DNA from: an uncultured Clostridia bacterium
GTDB taxonomy: Bacteria; Bacillota; Clostridia; Oscillospirales; Ruminococcaceae
Reading direction: 5' to 3'
DNA: 48,828 nucleotides
Assembly (NCBI GenBank): GCA_947629945.1
Contig: CANRFR010000005.1
Location: 1 to 48,828, forward strand
Position numbers and translations under genes: made by a program. This document shows, in pieces, positions 7,147 to 16,148 of the stretch. Below the pieces are notes generated by a model. That model was not told the origin of the DNA. It saw nothing but the letters and a program-made list of their open reading frames with translations, and searched no databases. Position 1 is the stretch's first letter, and each line of letters starts with the position of its first letter.

Positions 7147-9471
7147 ATGGGAAATCAGAACGCCACACCCGCTTTTTCTAACGAAGCAGCCGAAGCCTTG
7201 GGCTGCGCCATAACTATCGCGGGACAAATGGGACACACATATATCGGCAGCGAGCACCTGCTGTGCGCGTTGGCAAAAAGCACCGAAAGCGCTGCGGGAG
7301 CGCTTTTGGCACGGCACCGCATTCGTTTCCGCGATCTTATTCTGCAGCTTAAAGGGCGCGTAGGGATAGGAACAGGCTCGTCGCTTTCCGAAAACGATTT
7401 TTCGCCGCGTTTGCGAAAGCTTTTAATGAACGCACGGAGCAGCGCCACAGCCAGAAACGACAGCTACGTCGGCACGGAGCATATCCTTTTGTCTATGCTG
7501 ACCGACCGCGACTGTACCGCGTATTCTATGTTGTGTGAGCGCGGCGATAACGTCGCGAAGCTTTACGGAAGCATTTCGGTGAAGAGTTACGAGCCGCCGA
7601 AATTCGACAGCGCTCCGAAACGCTCGGCAACTAAAAAAGCAGACACGCAGCGCGGAGAATTGCCGCAATTGACGAAATACGGTGTAGAACTTACCGTCGA
7701 AGCCCGCGACGGCAAGCTTGATCCCGTTATCGGGCGTGACACTGAGATCGAGCGTATGGTGCAGATACTATTAAGGCGCAGTAAAAACAACCCGTGTCTC
7801 ATCGGCGAGGCGGGCGTGGGGAAAACCGCGGTGGTGGAGGGTTTCGCGCAAAGAATAGCTTGCGGCAGCGTGCCGCCCGAGCTTGCCGAAAAGCGCGTTT
7901 TCGCGCTGGATCTGTCGGCGATGCTGGCGGGGGCAAAGTACCGCGGCGATTTTGAGGAACGCTTAAAAAGCGCGTTGGACGAAGCCGCCGCAAATCCCGA
8001 CGTGATATTGTTCATTGATGAAATTCACATGATAGTCGGCACGGGTGCAGCCGAGGGCGCTATCGACGCGGCAAGTATCCTAAAGCCCTTGCTTTCGCGA
8101 GGAAAGATTTGTCTTATCGGCGCAACCACCACCGACGAATATCGGCGGTTTATCGAAAAGGACAGCGCTTTGGAGCGGCGTTTTCAGCCTATCACCGTTC
8201 TACAGCCCGATGAGGCGGGCGCAGTGTCTATTTTAAGCGGACTTCGCGGCAGACTTGAGGAACATCATCACGCCGTGATAACGGACGGCGCGATAAAAGC
8301 CGCAGTCTCGCTTTCCGAGCGCTATTTGAACGACCGCCGTCTCCCTGACAAGGCAATAGACCTTATTGACGAAGCCGCCGCCAGAGCGCGTACGGAACGC
8401 TTCGGTACAAAGACCTCGTTATTCCGTACGATAAAGGAGAAAATTCCGCGCGAACGCGTGATAGTCGACGAAGAAGACGTTGCCGCAGCCGTTTCCGCGA
8501 TAACGGGTATCCCCGCGGCACGGCTCTCCGAGGATGAGGGGCGCCGTTTGGCAAATCTGGAGGAGATATTGCAAAAGCGCGTTATCGGTCAGGAAAATGC
8601 GGTGAAGCTTGTCGCCAACGCCGTTCGCCGCGGCAGGGCGGGGCTTCGCGACCCCGCGCGTCCGATAGGCTCGTTTCTGTTTTTGGGTCAGACGGGCGTC
8701 GGCAAAACCGAGCTTTCAAGAGCGCTTGCCGAGGGAGTTTTCGGCGATGTGAAGCGTCTCATACGTTTTGATATGTCGGAATTTTCCGAAGCACATTCGG
8801 TTTCAAAGCTGATCGGTTCGCCGCCCGGATATGTCGGCTACGAAGAACAGGGACGGCTTATCAAGGAGGTACGGCAGCGCCCGTATTCGGTGGTGCTGTT
8901 TGACGAGGTGGAAAAGGCTCATCCCGATATACTGACAATATTGCTGCAAATTCTGGAGGACGGCAAGCTGACCGCTTCGGACGGCAGCGTCGCAGATTTT
9001 AAGAACACCATCGTAATTATGACAGGCAACATTGGCGCGGAGGAGCTGCAAAAGCGCGCTTTGGGCTTTGGCGGCGCGAAAGGCGGAAGCGCGGAGGTTA
9101 TGTCCGCGCTCAAAAAGCAATTCCGTCCCGAACTGCTCAACCGAATTGATAATATTGTGGTTTTTGAGCGGCTGTCATCGGAAAATATGCTCAAAATATG
9201 CGGCAAAATGTTGGACGAGGTAGCCAAACGAGCCGCTTGTCGAGGTATTTCGCTGAGTTTCCCGGACGATATCAAAACGCGGTTGTGCGAAAGCGTCTCC
9301 GATGAGGACATGGGCGCACGTCCGCTTCGCCGAAAGATAACCGCGCAGATCGAGGATATGTTGTCTAAACACATTGTCTCCGGAGAACTGCACGGCGGCT
9401 GCTCGGCGGAGGTAGTTGCCAAAGACGAGGGCTTTGATGTAATGGTGCTTCAAAGTTCCAAAACGATATAA
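7147..9471 (+). CDS. clpC: ClpC-type AAA+ unfoldase
   Basis: Hsp100 ATPase that unfolds proteins and feeds them to the ClpP peptidase. The 774-residue protein has a double Clp-N domain (residues about 1-150), AAA1 with Walker A GEAGVGKT and Walker [13 protein letters not shown]2 with GQTGVGKT and [12 protein letters not shown], and a D2 small domain. The loop KRALGFGG holds the LGF-type tripeptide used to dock ClpP. The stretch between IDLIDEA (end of AAA1) and VIGQ is about 40 residues shorter than in Bacillus ClpC, so the coiled-coil M domain (with UVR motif) is missing. It stands alone, without ctsR-mcsAB. ATG 7147 follows GGAGGAAA. Confidence 0.88.
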   Translation: MGNQNATPAFSNEAAEALGCAITIAGQMGHTYIGSEHLLCALAKSTESAAGALLARHRIRFRDLILQLKGRVGIGTGSSLSENDFSPRLRKLLMNARSSATARNDSYVGTEHILLSMLTDRDCTAYSMLCERGDNVAKLYGSISVKSYEPPKFDSAPKRSATKKADTQRGELPQLTKYGVELTVEARDGKLDPVIGRDTEIERMVQILLRRSKNNPCLIGEAGVGKTAVVEGFAQRIACGSVPPELAEKRVFALDLSAMLAGAKYRGDFEERLKSALDEAAANPDVILFIDEIHMIVGTGAAEGAIDAASILKPLLSRGKICLIGATTTDEYRRFIEKDSALERRFQPITVLQPDEAGAVSILSGLRGRLEEHHHAVITDGAIKAAVSLSERYLNDRRLPDKAIDLIDEAAARARTERFGTKTSLFRTIKEKIPRERVIVDEEDVAAAVSAITGIPAARLSEDEGRRLANLEEILQKRVIGQENAVKLVANAVRRGRAGLRDPARPIGSFLFLGQTGVGKTELSRALAEGVFGDVKRLIRFDMSEFSEAHSVSKLIGSPPGYVGYEEQGRLIKEVRQRPYSVVLFDEVEKAHPDILTILLQILEDGKLTASDGSVADFKNTIVIMTGNIGAEELQKRALGFGGAKGGSAEVMSALKKQFRPELLNRIDNIVVFERLSSENMLKICGKMLDEVAKRAACRGISLSFPDDIKTRLCESVSDEDMGARPLRRKITAQIEDMLSKHIVSGELHGGCSAEVVAKDEGFDVMVLQSSKTI

Positions 9472-9473
9472 AT

Positions 9474-9507
9474 AAGGCGGCGCGTAATTTTTTTTACGCG
9501 ACGCCTT
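9474..9507. terminator. Bidirectional terminator between convergent genes
   Basis: AAGGCGGCGCGTAA (9474-9487) pairs with TTACGCGACGCCTT (9494-9507) with a single mismatch. T runs lie in the loop and after the stem. It separates clpC (+) from the ABC exporter genes (-). Confidence 0.85.
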
Positions 9508-9523
9508 TGTTTTACATAATAAA

Positions 9524-10318
9524 TTATTGCAAATCGGCTTTCATTTTACTTTTGAACACGATAATGGAAAGCGCTGTCAGAACTGCCGCGTATGCCGTTG
9601 ATATTAAAAGATGAGACGGTATATTTTCGAAATCCAGTGCGCACGCAAATCGTGCCGCTTTTACAGAGTGAATAAACGGAAGAACGTCACAGAGCTTTTT
9701 CAGAAAACCGCCCGTGCTGTCCGCGTCAAACCAAATTCCTCCCAAAAACGACGCAAGCGAGATAACTATCGAGCAAAGTCCGGGAGCGGATTTGTCGCTG
9801 AACAGCGTGCCGAATAAAACGCCCAGAGCGATAAACATTATCACGGTCGGGATAAGAATGACTACGCTTAAAGCCAAGCCGCCAACGTTCAGGTCAACAC
9901 CCTTGACCAGCGCGATAACCAGTGAAGCGGCAAGTGTTATGATTATTTGAATTATTCCCAAAACGAACGTGGGCAGCATATAGCCCGCGATAAAGCTGCC
10001 CGAGCGCATAGGAGTTGCGTAAAGCCGCATAAGGAACGCGCCCGAGCGGTCTTTCGCGACGGTAAGGCAAGTGAACAGCATAAGAAACGTCAGCCCAAAC
10101 ACAGCTATGCCGCCCGCTAATTTGTCAATTTGGAAGATGGTCGGAGCGGCGGATACCGCTCCGGGCGGCAGCTCGGCGGTGCTGCTTTCTATGCCGTTGT
10201 TTACGAGCGTCATCACTATCAGCATTACCAACGGGAATCCCAAGCAGAATAAGTAGCTTAACGGATCCCGAATAAGTTCCTTTAAATTACGTTGTGAAAA
10301 AGCGGTCGTTTTGCTCAT
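9524..10318 (-). CDS. ABC-2 type transporter permease
   Basis: Membrane subunit of an ABC exporter, 264 residues from the start chosen here. It has an N-terminal helix after a short cytosolic segment (SQRNLKELIRDPLSYLF), a long first external loop, then five further membrane segments, the ABC-2/DrrB-like layout. The frame is open 19 codons upstream, but ATG at 10318 overlaps the stop of the ATPase gene by one base and gives the normal family N-terminus. It works with the ATPase encoded directly upstream; a drug or peptide substrate is likely but unproven. Confidence 0.86.
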   Translation of the reverse strand: MSKTTAFSQRNLKELIRDPLSYLFCLGFPLVMLIVMTLVNNGIESSTAELPPGAVSAAPTIFQIDKLAGGIAVFGLTFLMLFTCLTVAKDRSGAFLMRLYATPMRSGSFIAGYMLPTFVLGIIQIIITLAASLVIALVKGVDLNVGGLALSVVILIPTVIMFIALGVLFGTLFSDKSAPGLCSIVISLASFLGGIWFDADSTGGFLKKLCDVLPFIHSVKAARFACALDFENIPSHLLISTAYAAVLTALSIIVFKSKMKADLQ

Positions 10319-11046
10319 TACTCTTCCCCTCCCTCGGCAATTTTTACAAAAACATTTTCCAAGCCCTGTTCGCATGTTTTAGCTTCAAGTTCGGACAGCG
10401 TGCCCTCCGCTTTAAGTTCGCCGTTTATCATTATTCCTATGCGGTCGGAGAGCTGTTCCGCTTCTTCCATATAGTGAGTTGTAAGTATTATCGTAATTTT
10501 GCTTTTTAACTTTTCGATTACTTTCCAAAGCTCCCGCCTTGCCAGAACGTCAAGCCCGAGCGTCGGTTCGTCGAGAAACAGCACTTTAGGTTCTCCGATA
10601 AGCGCCATCGCGATGGACAGCTTGCGCTTCCAGCCGCCCGAAAGCGTTTTCGCGCGGGCGTTTTTGTATTCTTCCAACGAAAACAGTTTGATTATCTTGT
10701 CAACGCTCTCATTGGTTTTCTCGGGCGGGAACTCGTATACCCCGCAAATAAACTGCAGATTTTCGGTGACCGTCAGATTTTCGGCGACGGCGGTGTCTTG
10801 CGGCGATATTCCCGTCAGCTTTTTCACCTCGGAACTTTCCGAAACGCAGTTTTTTACGCATACGAAGCACTCGCCGTCCGTCGGACTTGAAAGGCACGTC
10901 AGCATTCTAATGGTAGTGGTCTTGCCCGCGCCGTTTACGCCCAACAATGCGTAGATCTCTCCCTCGTTTACCTTCAGATCAAGACAATTAACGGCGGTTT
11001 TCGTCTTGTATTTTTTAACAAGCTTTTTCGTTTCAACAGCAAGCAT
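10318..11046 (-). CDS. ABC transporter ATP-binding protein (DrrA/CcmA type)
   Basis: Nucleotide-binding subunit (242 aa) for the adjacent permease. Visible motifs are Walker A GVNGAGKTTT (residues about 36-45), the Q-loop region GISPQD, signature LSGGWKRKLS (a W replaces the common Q), Walker B VLFLDEPTLGLD and the H-loop TTHYMEEAE. AAAGGAG lies 8 bases before ATG 11046. A regulator gene ends 11 bases upstream, so regulator-ATPase-permease form one transcript. The DrrA-like class suggests export. Confidence 0.92.
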   Translation of the reverse strand: MLAVETKKLVKKYKTKTAVNCLDLKVNEGEIYALLGVNGAGKTTTIRMLTCLSSPTDGECFVCVKNCVSESSEVKKLTGISPQDTAVAENLTVTENLQFICGVYEFPPEKTNESVDKIIKLFSLEEYKNARAKTLSGGWKRKLSIAMALIGEPKVLFLDEPTLGLDVLARRELWKVIEKLKSKITIILTTHYMEEAEQLSDRIGIMINGELKAEGTLSELEAKTCEQGLENVFVKIAEGGEE

Positions 11047-11057
11047 AATTTTCTCCT

Positions 11058-11434
11058 TTACAGTGCGTCAATTTTCACCAACGCGATACCTCTGTCCTCG
11101 TCGCCCAGCAATAACAGTGTATCGCCGCTTTTTATGTCAAAGACGTCACGGCATTTTTTCGGAAGCGTTATCTGCCCCTTGTCGTTCACCTGCACCACTC
11201 CGAACACATGCTTTTTTCGGACGATTCTCCCGCGTACGAAGCCACGTTCCGCACCAGCGAATCTATTGTTACCCCGTAAATGTCAGCTAGAGCGACTAAA
11301 TTATCAATGTCGGGAAGAGCGTCGCCGTTTTCCCATTTCGCGATAGCCTGTCGCGATACTCCTACCTGTTCGGCAAGCTGCTCTTGAGTTAATCCGCTTT
11401 TTTTGCGAAATAATTTTAAATTATTAAAGTCCAT
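11058..11434 (-). pseudogene. XRE-AbrB two-domain regulator split by a -1 frameshift
   Basis: Reading from ATG 11434 (after AGAGGTG) gives an XRE helix-turn-helix domain: LTQEQLAEQVGVSRQAIAKW, then DIDNLVALADIYGV. In this frame the protein runs into an unrelated tail and stops at 11186. In the -1 frame, from the A6 run at 11212-11217 (T on the + strand), the sequence continues as KHVFGVVQVNDKGQITLPKK and ends GDEDRGIALVKIDAL, a SpoVT-AbrB domain, with stop at 11058. XRE-AbrB fusions of this layout are known in Firmicutes, so one base is missing here: a true mutation, a slippery frameshift, or a homopolymer sequencing error. It probably controls the downstream ABC exporter. Confidence 0.82.
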
Positions 11435-11453
11435 TTTTTCACCTCTTAAATAT

Positions 11454-11482
11454 ATTATAACGCGACTTTCTTCGTTTTTCAA
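11454..11482 (-). promoter_or_regulatory. Sigma-A promoter of the regulator-ABC operon
   Basis: On the minus strand TTGAAA (11477-11482) and TATAAT (11454-11459) are separated by 17 bases. The start codon of the XRE regulator lies 20 bases downstream of the -10 box. Confidence 0.82.
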
Positions 11483-11640
11483 CCAATCAAGCGTTACAAA
11501 AATGTTAGCTTTGGTTTACATTTTATGAAAAGTTGGAAAAATCGTAATATCGACATTGCGTGGTGAAGCGGCTTTTCGTGCGCTGCTGCGAACTGCGGCT
11601 CCACGCAGTTCAAAGACCAAGCGAAACCCGCTCGGTGGGG

Positions 11641-11730
11641 CGGCTTGTCCGCGTTTTGCGGCTGCGCTTACGCTTCGCTGCAAAACTGCCGCTGCGCGGC
11701 AAATTCGCTGCGCGAATTGCGGACAAGCCG
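11641..11730. repeat. Nested inverted-repeat element
   Basis: CGGCTTGTCCGC (11641-11652) and GCGGACAAGCCG (11719-11730) are perfect inverted repeats. Inside lie further palindromes: GTTTTGC with GCAAAAC, GCCGC with GCGGC, and AATTCGC with GCGAATT. This GC-rich block sits between the divergently spaced regulator promoter and the 3' end of the cysteine desulfurase gene; a weaker AATATCG/CGATATT pair (11546, 11729) may mark wider borders. It could be a terminator remnant or a small palindromic mobile element. The remaining 11483-11640 shows nothing else clear. Confidence 0.6.
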
Positions 11731-11737
11731 ATATTGA

Positions 11738-12868
11738 TTATAACGCGTTCCTTAGCCGCTCTACGCAATCTTTGACAAGCTCGGCGGCTTTGAGGATCTC
11801 CGAGCGCGTATTGCTCTCCGAAAGCGTCAGGCGAAGCGAACCGAGCGCGTATTTTTCGGGAGTTCCGATAGCGCGGAGAACATGCGACGCGGTTTGCTTG
11901 CCCGAACTGCAAGCCGAAGCCGCCGACGCGCACACTCCGAACAGGTCAAGGCTTTGCACCAGCGCTTCTCCGTCGATATTTTCAAACGAGAAGTTTACGT
12001 TTCCGCATAACCGCGCGGTTTGGCTGCCGTTCAAACGCGAGTGCGGAATTTCGGAAAGCCTTGATATCAGCATATCGCGCAGTTCGGCGATCTTCACGGC
12101 GCGTTTTTCAATATCGTGCGTGATATCCTCGATAGCCGCGCCCAGAGCGGTTATCGCCGCGACGTTCTCCGTGCCGGAACGTATTCCGCGCTCCTGACCG
12201 CCGCCAAAGATCATTGGAGAAAGCGGTGCGCCCTTTCTCGCGAAAAGCAGACCGCCGCCCTTTATCCCGCCTATCTTGTGCGCGGAGACGGATAGGTAGT
12301 CCGCGTTTAGAATCCGCATATCAATGGGAAGCGAGCCGACCGCCTGAACAGCGTCTACATGGAACAAAACGCCGCGTTCTTTACATATTTCGGCAATTTC
12401 TCCGACGGGTTGAATAGTTCCGATTTCATTGTTAGCCGCCATAACGGACACCAGCGCGGTGCAGTCGTCAATTGCTTCGGCAACCTGTTCGGCGTTTATC
12501 AAGCCGTCCGCGTTTGGTTCGAGATAAACGGCTTCAAAGCCTCGTCTTTCGGCTTCACGAAACGCGTTCAGCACAGCGTGATGCTCTATCCGCGTGGTAA
12601 TCATCCTGCGCCGACCGCCCCTGTTTAGTGCGGAGAATATCGCAAGGTTATCGCTCTCGGTGCCGCCGCTTGTGAAAATAATTTCATCGGGAGCCGCCCC
12701 CAAAGCCGCCGCGCACTTTTCCCGCGCTTCAATTATAGCCAGAGCCGCTGACTGTCCCGCGCCGTGCGGGGAAGACGGGTTCGCGAAATTTGCCGTTAAA
12801 AACGGCAATGCCGCTTCCAATGCCTTGGGATTAATTGGCGCGGAAGCGGCATTGTCCAAATATATCAT
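11738..12868 (-). CDS. Cysteine desulfurase, NifS/IscS family
   Basis: PLP enzyme (376 aa) that takes sulfur from L-cysteine to form a persulfide for Fe-S clusters or tRNA thiolation. It has the N-terminal YLDNAASAP block, the PLP lysine in SVSAHKIGGIKG (residue about 196), and the catalytic cysteine loop in SAASACSSGKQTASHVL (about 320-330). No iscU, nifU or thiI gene is adjacent. The gene begins 4 bases after dtd. The class (NifS-like group I) is clear; the sulfur acceptor is not. Confidence 0.93.
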   Translation of the reverse strand: MIYLDNAASAPINPKALEAALPFLTANFANPSSPHGAGQSAALAIIEAREKCAAALGAAPDEIIFTSGGTESDNLAIFSALNRGGRRRMITTRIEHHAVLNAFREAERRGFEAVYLEPNADGLINAEQVAEAIDDCTALVSVMAANNEIGTIQPVGEIAEICKERGVLFHVDAVQAVGSLPIDMRILNADYLSVSAHKIGGIKGGGLLFARKGAPLSPMIFGGGQERGIRSGTENVAAITALGAAIEDITHDIEKRAVKIAELRDMLISRLSEIPHSRLNGSQTARLCGNVNFSFENIDGEALVQSLDLFGVCASAASACSSGKQTASHVLRAIGTPEKYALGSLRLTLSESNTRSEILKAAELVKDCVERLRNAL

Positions 12869-12872
12869 TGTT

Positions 12873-13304
12873 TTACTCCAAAATTATAGTGAACGGTCCG
12901 TCGTTTACAAGCTCCACTTTCATATCGGCGCCGAAAACGCCTTTTTCAATGTGTATCTCCCGAGCGCAAAGTTCGCAGAAATACTCATAGAGCCGTTCGG
13001 CTTCTTTAGGCTCCATAGCCGCGAGGAAGTTCGGTCGGTTTCCTTTTCGACAGTCGGCGTACAGCGTGAATTGCGAGATTATCAATAATTCTCCGTTCAC
13101 GTCCTTTAAAGAAAGGTTGGTCTTGTCATTTTCATCGGCGAAAATCCGCAGTCCTATCAGCTTTTTTGAGAGCCGTGCGCAGTCCGATTCGGTGTCCTCC
13201 GCGCCCGCCCCGAACAGTACCAAAAAGCCGTTCTTTATCGCGCCGACCGTTTTTCCGTTTACCGAGACGCTTGCACGCTCCACTCTTTGTATAACCAGTT
13301 TCAT
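12873..13304 (-). CDS. dtd: D-aminoacyl-tRNA deacylase
   Basis: Enzyme of 143 residues that removes D-amino acids (and glycine mischarged on tRNA-Ala) from tRNA. The two family motifs are present: SQFTLYAD (residues about 77-84) and the C-terminal NDGPFTI, the Gly-cisPro motif, where F replaces the usual V. The GNRPNF block matches G-RPSF of homologues. ATG 13304 follows AGGAAAATT. It is translated just before the cysteine desulfurase gene. Confidence 0.93.
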   Translation of the reverse strand: MKLVIQRVERASVSVNGKTVGAIKNGFLVLFGAGAEDTESDCARLSKKLIGLRIFADENDKTNLSLKDVNGELLIISQFTLYADCRKGNRPNFLAAMEPKEAERLYEYFCELCAREIHIEKGVFGADMKVELVNDGPFTIILE

Positions 13305-13356
13305 AATTTTCCTTTATCGTAAACTGTCACTCACAGCGTAATTTTCAAAACGGCAA

Positions 13357-14319
13357 TCATCTGTGGTGACCACCTCCGCCGCCATGGTGACCTCCTCCGC
13401 CACCGCCGCCGTGATGTCCGCCCGAAGAGCTGGAGTGGGTGTGCGAGGTGGTGTATTCGCGAACAAATTGGTCTACTTGCCTTGTAACGTTGGTGCAGCG
13501 CCTGTCGACGTAGCTTGAAGCGCTTACCGGGGCTTTTTTCTTATATCCCTTAACTTTACCGTGCACAATGGCAACGCTTATAAAAACGGACACCGCGATG
13601 ATCATTAGGAATCCCGTCGGGTGCTGAATGATAAAATCTCCGAAAAGAACCAAAACTGCGGTAAAGCCGCTGCCGCCGTAGCGTTTTACACATTTCGCGT
13701 ACTCGTTGACCGCCGAGGCGTAATCATAGCCGCCGTATGTGTGAGTACTCTCGTTGTAGGCGTATTTGTTGCCTTGCGGTTCTCCGAGCTTGTCGTATAT
13801 CCTGTTGAGCATTCGGGTGGTTTTGCCTTGAAATTTTTTAACCGCGCCGCCGTCGGTGGATATCCAGTCCTCATAAGTACTGTATAGCGGAACGTTATAG
13901 CTGTTCAAAAACATCAGCATTATCGATTTTGTATACGCTCCGAATACCTCGTCGGAAAAGTCGTCTGTGAACATTTTGTCGCTTTTGCCTTCCAGATCTC
14001 TCGTAATGACCACTCCGACATTCGTGTGAGTTTTCTTTGCGGTTTTTTCGAGAATTTCCAAAAGAGCGCTTTCCTCGGAGTCGGTAAGGCAGTTGTCGAA
14101 GTCGGCAATCAGCGCGTATTCACCGGCAAAGCCCGTTTTCTTTATCAAAGAGCGGTCGTTATAGGTGGATTCGATAAAGTTTTCGTCGTATGACGTTTTA
14201 ACAAGTCTGCCGTCCGCGTTCGCCCGTCTGTCCGTAAAAAGCACGGCTGTCAGCGCGGTAATAAGTGCGAACATTGTAAGGAGAATTGCCGCCGCGCGTT
14301 TCATTTTATGTTTAACCAA
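13357..14319 (-). CDS. TPM-domain membrane protein with Gly/His-rich tail
   Basis: This 320-residue protein has an N-terminal membrane segment (AAAILLTMFALITALTAVLF, residues about 8-27), an external TPM/YgcG-like domain (about 65-185, with LIADFDNCLTDSEESALLE), a second membrane segment (about 230-255), and a tail made only of Gly, His and Ser that ends the protein. The start is TTG 14319 because GGGAGGG lies 8 bases before it; the ATG at 14304 is too far from this site. The TTG overlaps the end of the zinc-ribbon gene. Such tails may bind metal, but the function is unknown. Confidence 0.78.
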   Translation of the reverse strand: MVKHKMKRAAAILLTMFALITALTAVLFTDRRANADGRLVKTSYDENFIESTYNDRSLIKKTGFAGEYALIADFDNCLTDSEESALLEILEKTAKKTHTNVGVVITRDLEGKSDKMFTDDFSDEVFGAYTKSIMLMFLNSYNVPLYSTYEDWISTDGGAVKKFQGKTTRMLNRIYDKLGEPQGNKYAYNESTHTYGGYDYASAVNEYAKCVKRYGGSGFTAVLVLFGDFIIQHPTGFLMIIAVSVFISVAIVHGKVKGYKKKAPVSASSYVDRRCTNVTRQVDQFVREYTTSHTHSSSSGGHHGGGGGGGHHGGGGGHHR

Positions 14320-15403
14320 AGAACAGCCCTCCCAACAATGCAGCGATAATAAAAATGCCCAAAAACAGCCCTGCGCCGAAGAAAAATTTCTTAACGGGAG
14401 AGACCGGCAATTCTCCGAACATAGTGCCCGTTTGTCCGTTCATCGCGAACTCGTAATCCTTGCCTTTGTAGGTGTAGTTCAGAAACCATACGGGCAGCAT
14501 CGCGTATATGTATTGCTGATTTTTGTAAATTACGCTGCAATTCACGTCGGTGAGCTTCGTGTATACCGAAGCCAGTCTGCGTATCTCTTCCTCGGCGGCC
14601 TTGCCTATGCGCTCGTCAAGACGCGGCGCGGCATCCTCCTTGGTAACGTCGTATTTTTCTGCGGCGCAGCCCGAAAGGTAACTCATGTTGAACGGCTTTA
14701 AACCGCCGTAATCAAACGGTTCAATGCTCTCCATAAGACTGTCGTCAATGCGTTTTGAACCGTCGTACGGCACGCGCACGAAAACCATATCGCAGTCGCG
14801 CTCCACATTATAAACTTTTGTGTGAGTGTATGTGGTGTTACCCGTGCTCCACGAACGGACGGTAAGTCCCGTAGCGGTGAGGTGCGCTTCGGTTTGTCCG
14901 CTTTTCAGCCAATACGGAACATACAGCGCCGAGATGTTCTGCAGCTGCGCTTCGGTTTTGAAACCGTTTGGCAGAAGAAATTTTCCGCTTGTAAACTTCT
15001 TAAAGTTTTCTTCCGCTTGCTCGCGCGTAGTTTGAAACGGAATTATCACATCGGGTTTGAATTCTCCCGAGAGCCGTCCCGAAAGTATAACGGGCGTGTG
15101 GCAGAAATGGCACCTCGTCGACGCGGTAAGCGAATCGCAGATAACGTTCGCGCCGCAGTTCGGACAGGAATACAAAGCGCTTTGTCCCGTGAACTCTTCG
15201 TCGGTTATCTGCTGCTCGGTAAGCTCCGGTTCGTTGGTTTCCAAGTCAACGTTCGAGTCGCGCTTTAAGAAAATCTCTCGAATTTCATCGTCCGTAAACG
15301 TGCTGTCGCAATAAAAGCATTTAAAACGCCGCAGCGCGTTGTCGTATTCCAATGCCGCATTGCAGTTCGGGCATTGATATGTAACGGTCTGTACTGTATC
15401 CAT
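14312..15403 (-). CDS. Zinc-ribbon membrane protein, conserved hypothetical
   Basis: Protein of 363 residues with two zinc ribbons: CPNCNAALEYD...CFYCDS (residues about 11-34) and CPNCGANVICD...CHFCHTP (about 81-104). A long beta-rich domain follows, with VPYWLKSGQTEA and LPVWFLNYTYKG blocks. A single C-terminal membrane helix (about 340-360) is followed by only a few residues. Homologues in clostridia are annotated as zinc-ribbon or TFIIB-type proteins, and no function is established. It is coupled to the TPM gene by an 8-base overlap; the two may form a membrane complex. Confidence 0.75.
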   Translation of the reverse strand: MDTVQTVTYQCPNCNAALEYDNALRRFKCFYCDSTFTDDEIREIFLKRDSNVDLETNEPELTEQQITDEEFTGQSALYSCPNCGANVICDSLTASTRCHFCHTPVILSGRLSGEFKPDVIIPFQTTREQAEENFKKFTSGKFLLPNGFKTEAQLQNISALYVPYWLKSGQTEAHLTATGLTVRSWSTGNTTYTHTKVYNVERDCDMVFVRVPYDGSKRIDDSLMESIEPFDYGGLKPFNMSYLSGCAAEKYDVTKEDAAPRLDERIGKAAEEEIRRLASVYTKLTDVNCSVIYKNQQYIYAMLPVWFLNYTYKGKDYEFAMNGQTGTMFGELPVSPVKKFFFGAGLFLGIFIIAALLGGLFFG

Positions 15404-15420
15404 ATTTTCCCCTCATACTT

Positions 15421-16134
15421 TTAACAATTTACCTTGATTTCCTTGAGCACTTTGCCAATGCTGTCGTTAATGACCAAATCGGCGTTGGCGGAAAGTTCGC
15501 TTTTGTTTATTACAACTATGTATTTGCCCTTAAAGTATCCCACAAGACCCGCAGCGGGGTAGACGGCAAGCGACGTACCGCCAATTATCAGCGTATCGGC
15601 GGCGGATATCTCGCGGATAGCGTTCTCGATGTCCTCGGTTTTAAGGCTCTCCTCATAAAGCACCACGTCGGGTTTTATCGTTCCGCCGCATTCGCATTTC
15701 GGAATACCCCCACACTCCGTTCCCGCCGACAGAGGAAAGAATTTTCCGCATTGCATACAGTAATTACGGTGAACGCTGCCGTGAAGTTCGATAACGTTTT
15801 TGCTTCCCGCCGCCTGGTGAAGCCCGTCGATATTTTGCGTTATCACCGCATGGAGCTTTCCCGCTTTTTCCAGTTCCGCCAGCTTTTTGTGAGCCGCGTT
15901 TGGCTTAGCATTCGGAAAAATCATTCTATCCTTGTAGAACCTATAAAATTCCTCGGTTTTATGCGTGAAAAACGTGTGCGAGACTATCTGCTCGGGCGGG
16001 TAGTCATATTTCTGATTGTACAAGCCGTCTTGGCTTCGGAAATCGGGTATCCCGCTTTCCGTTGAAACGCCCGCGCCGCCAAAAAACACTATGCGGCTGC
16101 TTTCATCAATTATCTCCTGTAATGTTTTAGCCAT
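15421..16134 (-). CDS. cobB: NAD-dependent protein deacylase, sirtuin
   Basis: Cytosolic Sir2-type enzyme of 237 residues that removes acyl groups from lysines using NAD. The sequence shows GAGVSTESGIPDFRS (NAD pocket, residues about 19-33), TQNIDGLHQAAG, the catalytic His in ELHGSVHRNYC, and four zinc cysteines (CMQC and CECGG). The frame opens earlier at GTG 16152, but CAGGAGG sits 5 bases before ATG 16134, so that is the start. It lies in an operon with an ABC ATPase upstream and the zinc-ribbon gene 17 bases downstream. Confidence 0.93.
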   Translation of the reverse strand: MAKTLQEIIDESSRIVFFGGAGVSTESGIPDFRSQDGLYNQKYDYPPEQIVSHTFFTHKTEEFYRFYKDRMIFPNAKPNAAHKKLAELEKAGKLHAVITQNIDGLHQAAGSKNVIELHGSVHRNYCMQCGKFFPLSAGTECGGIPKCECGGTIKPDVVLYEESLKTEDIENAIREISAADTLIIGGTSLAVYPAAGLVGYFKGKYIVVINKSELSANADLVINDSIGKVLKEIKVNC

Positions 16135-16148
16135 TTTTTCCTCCTGTA

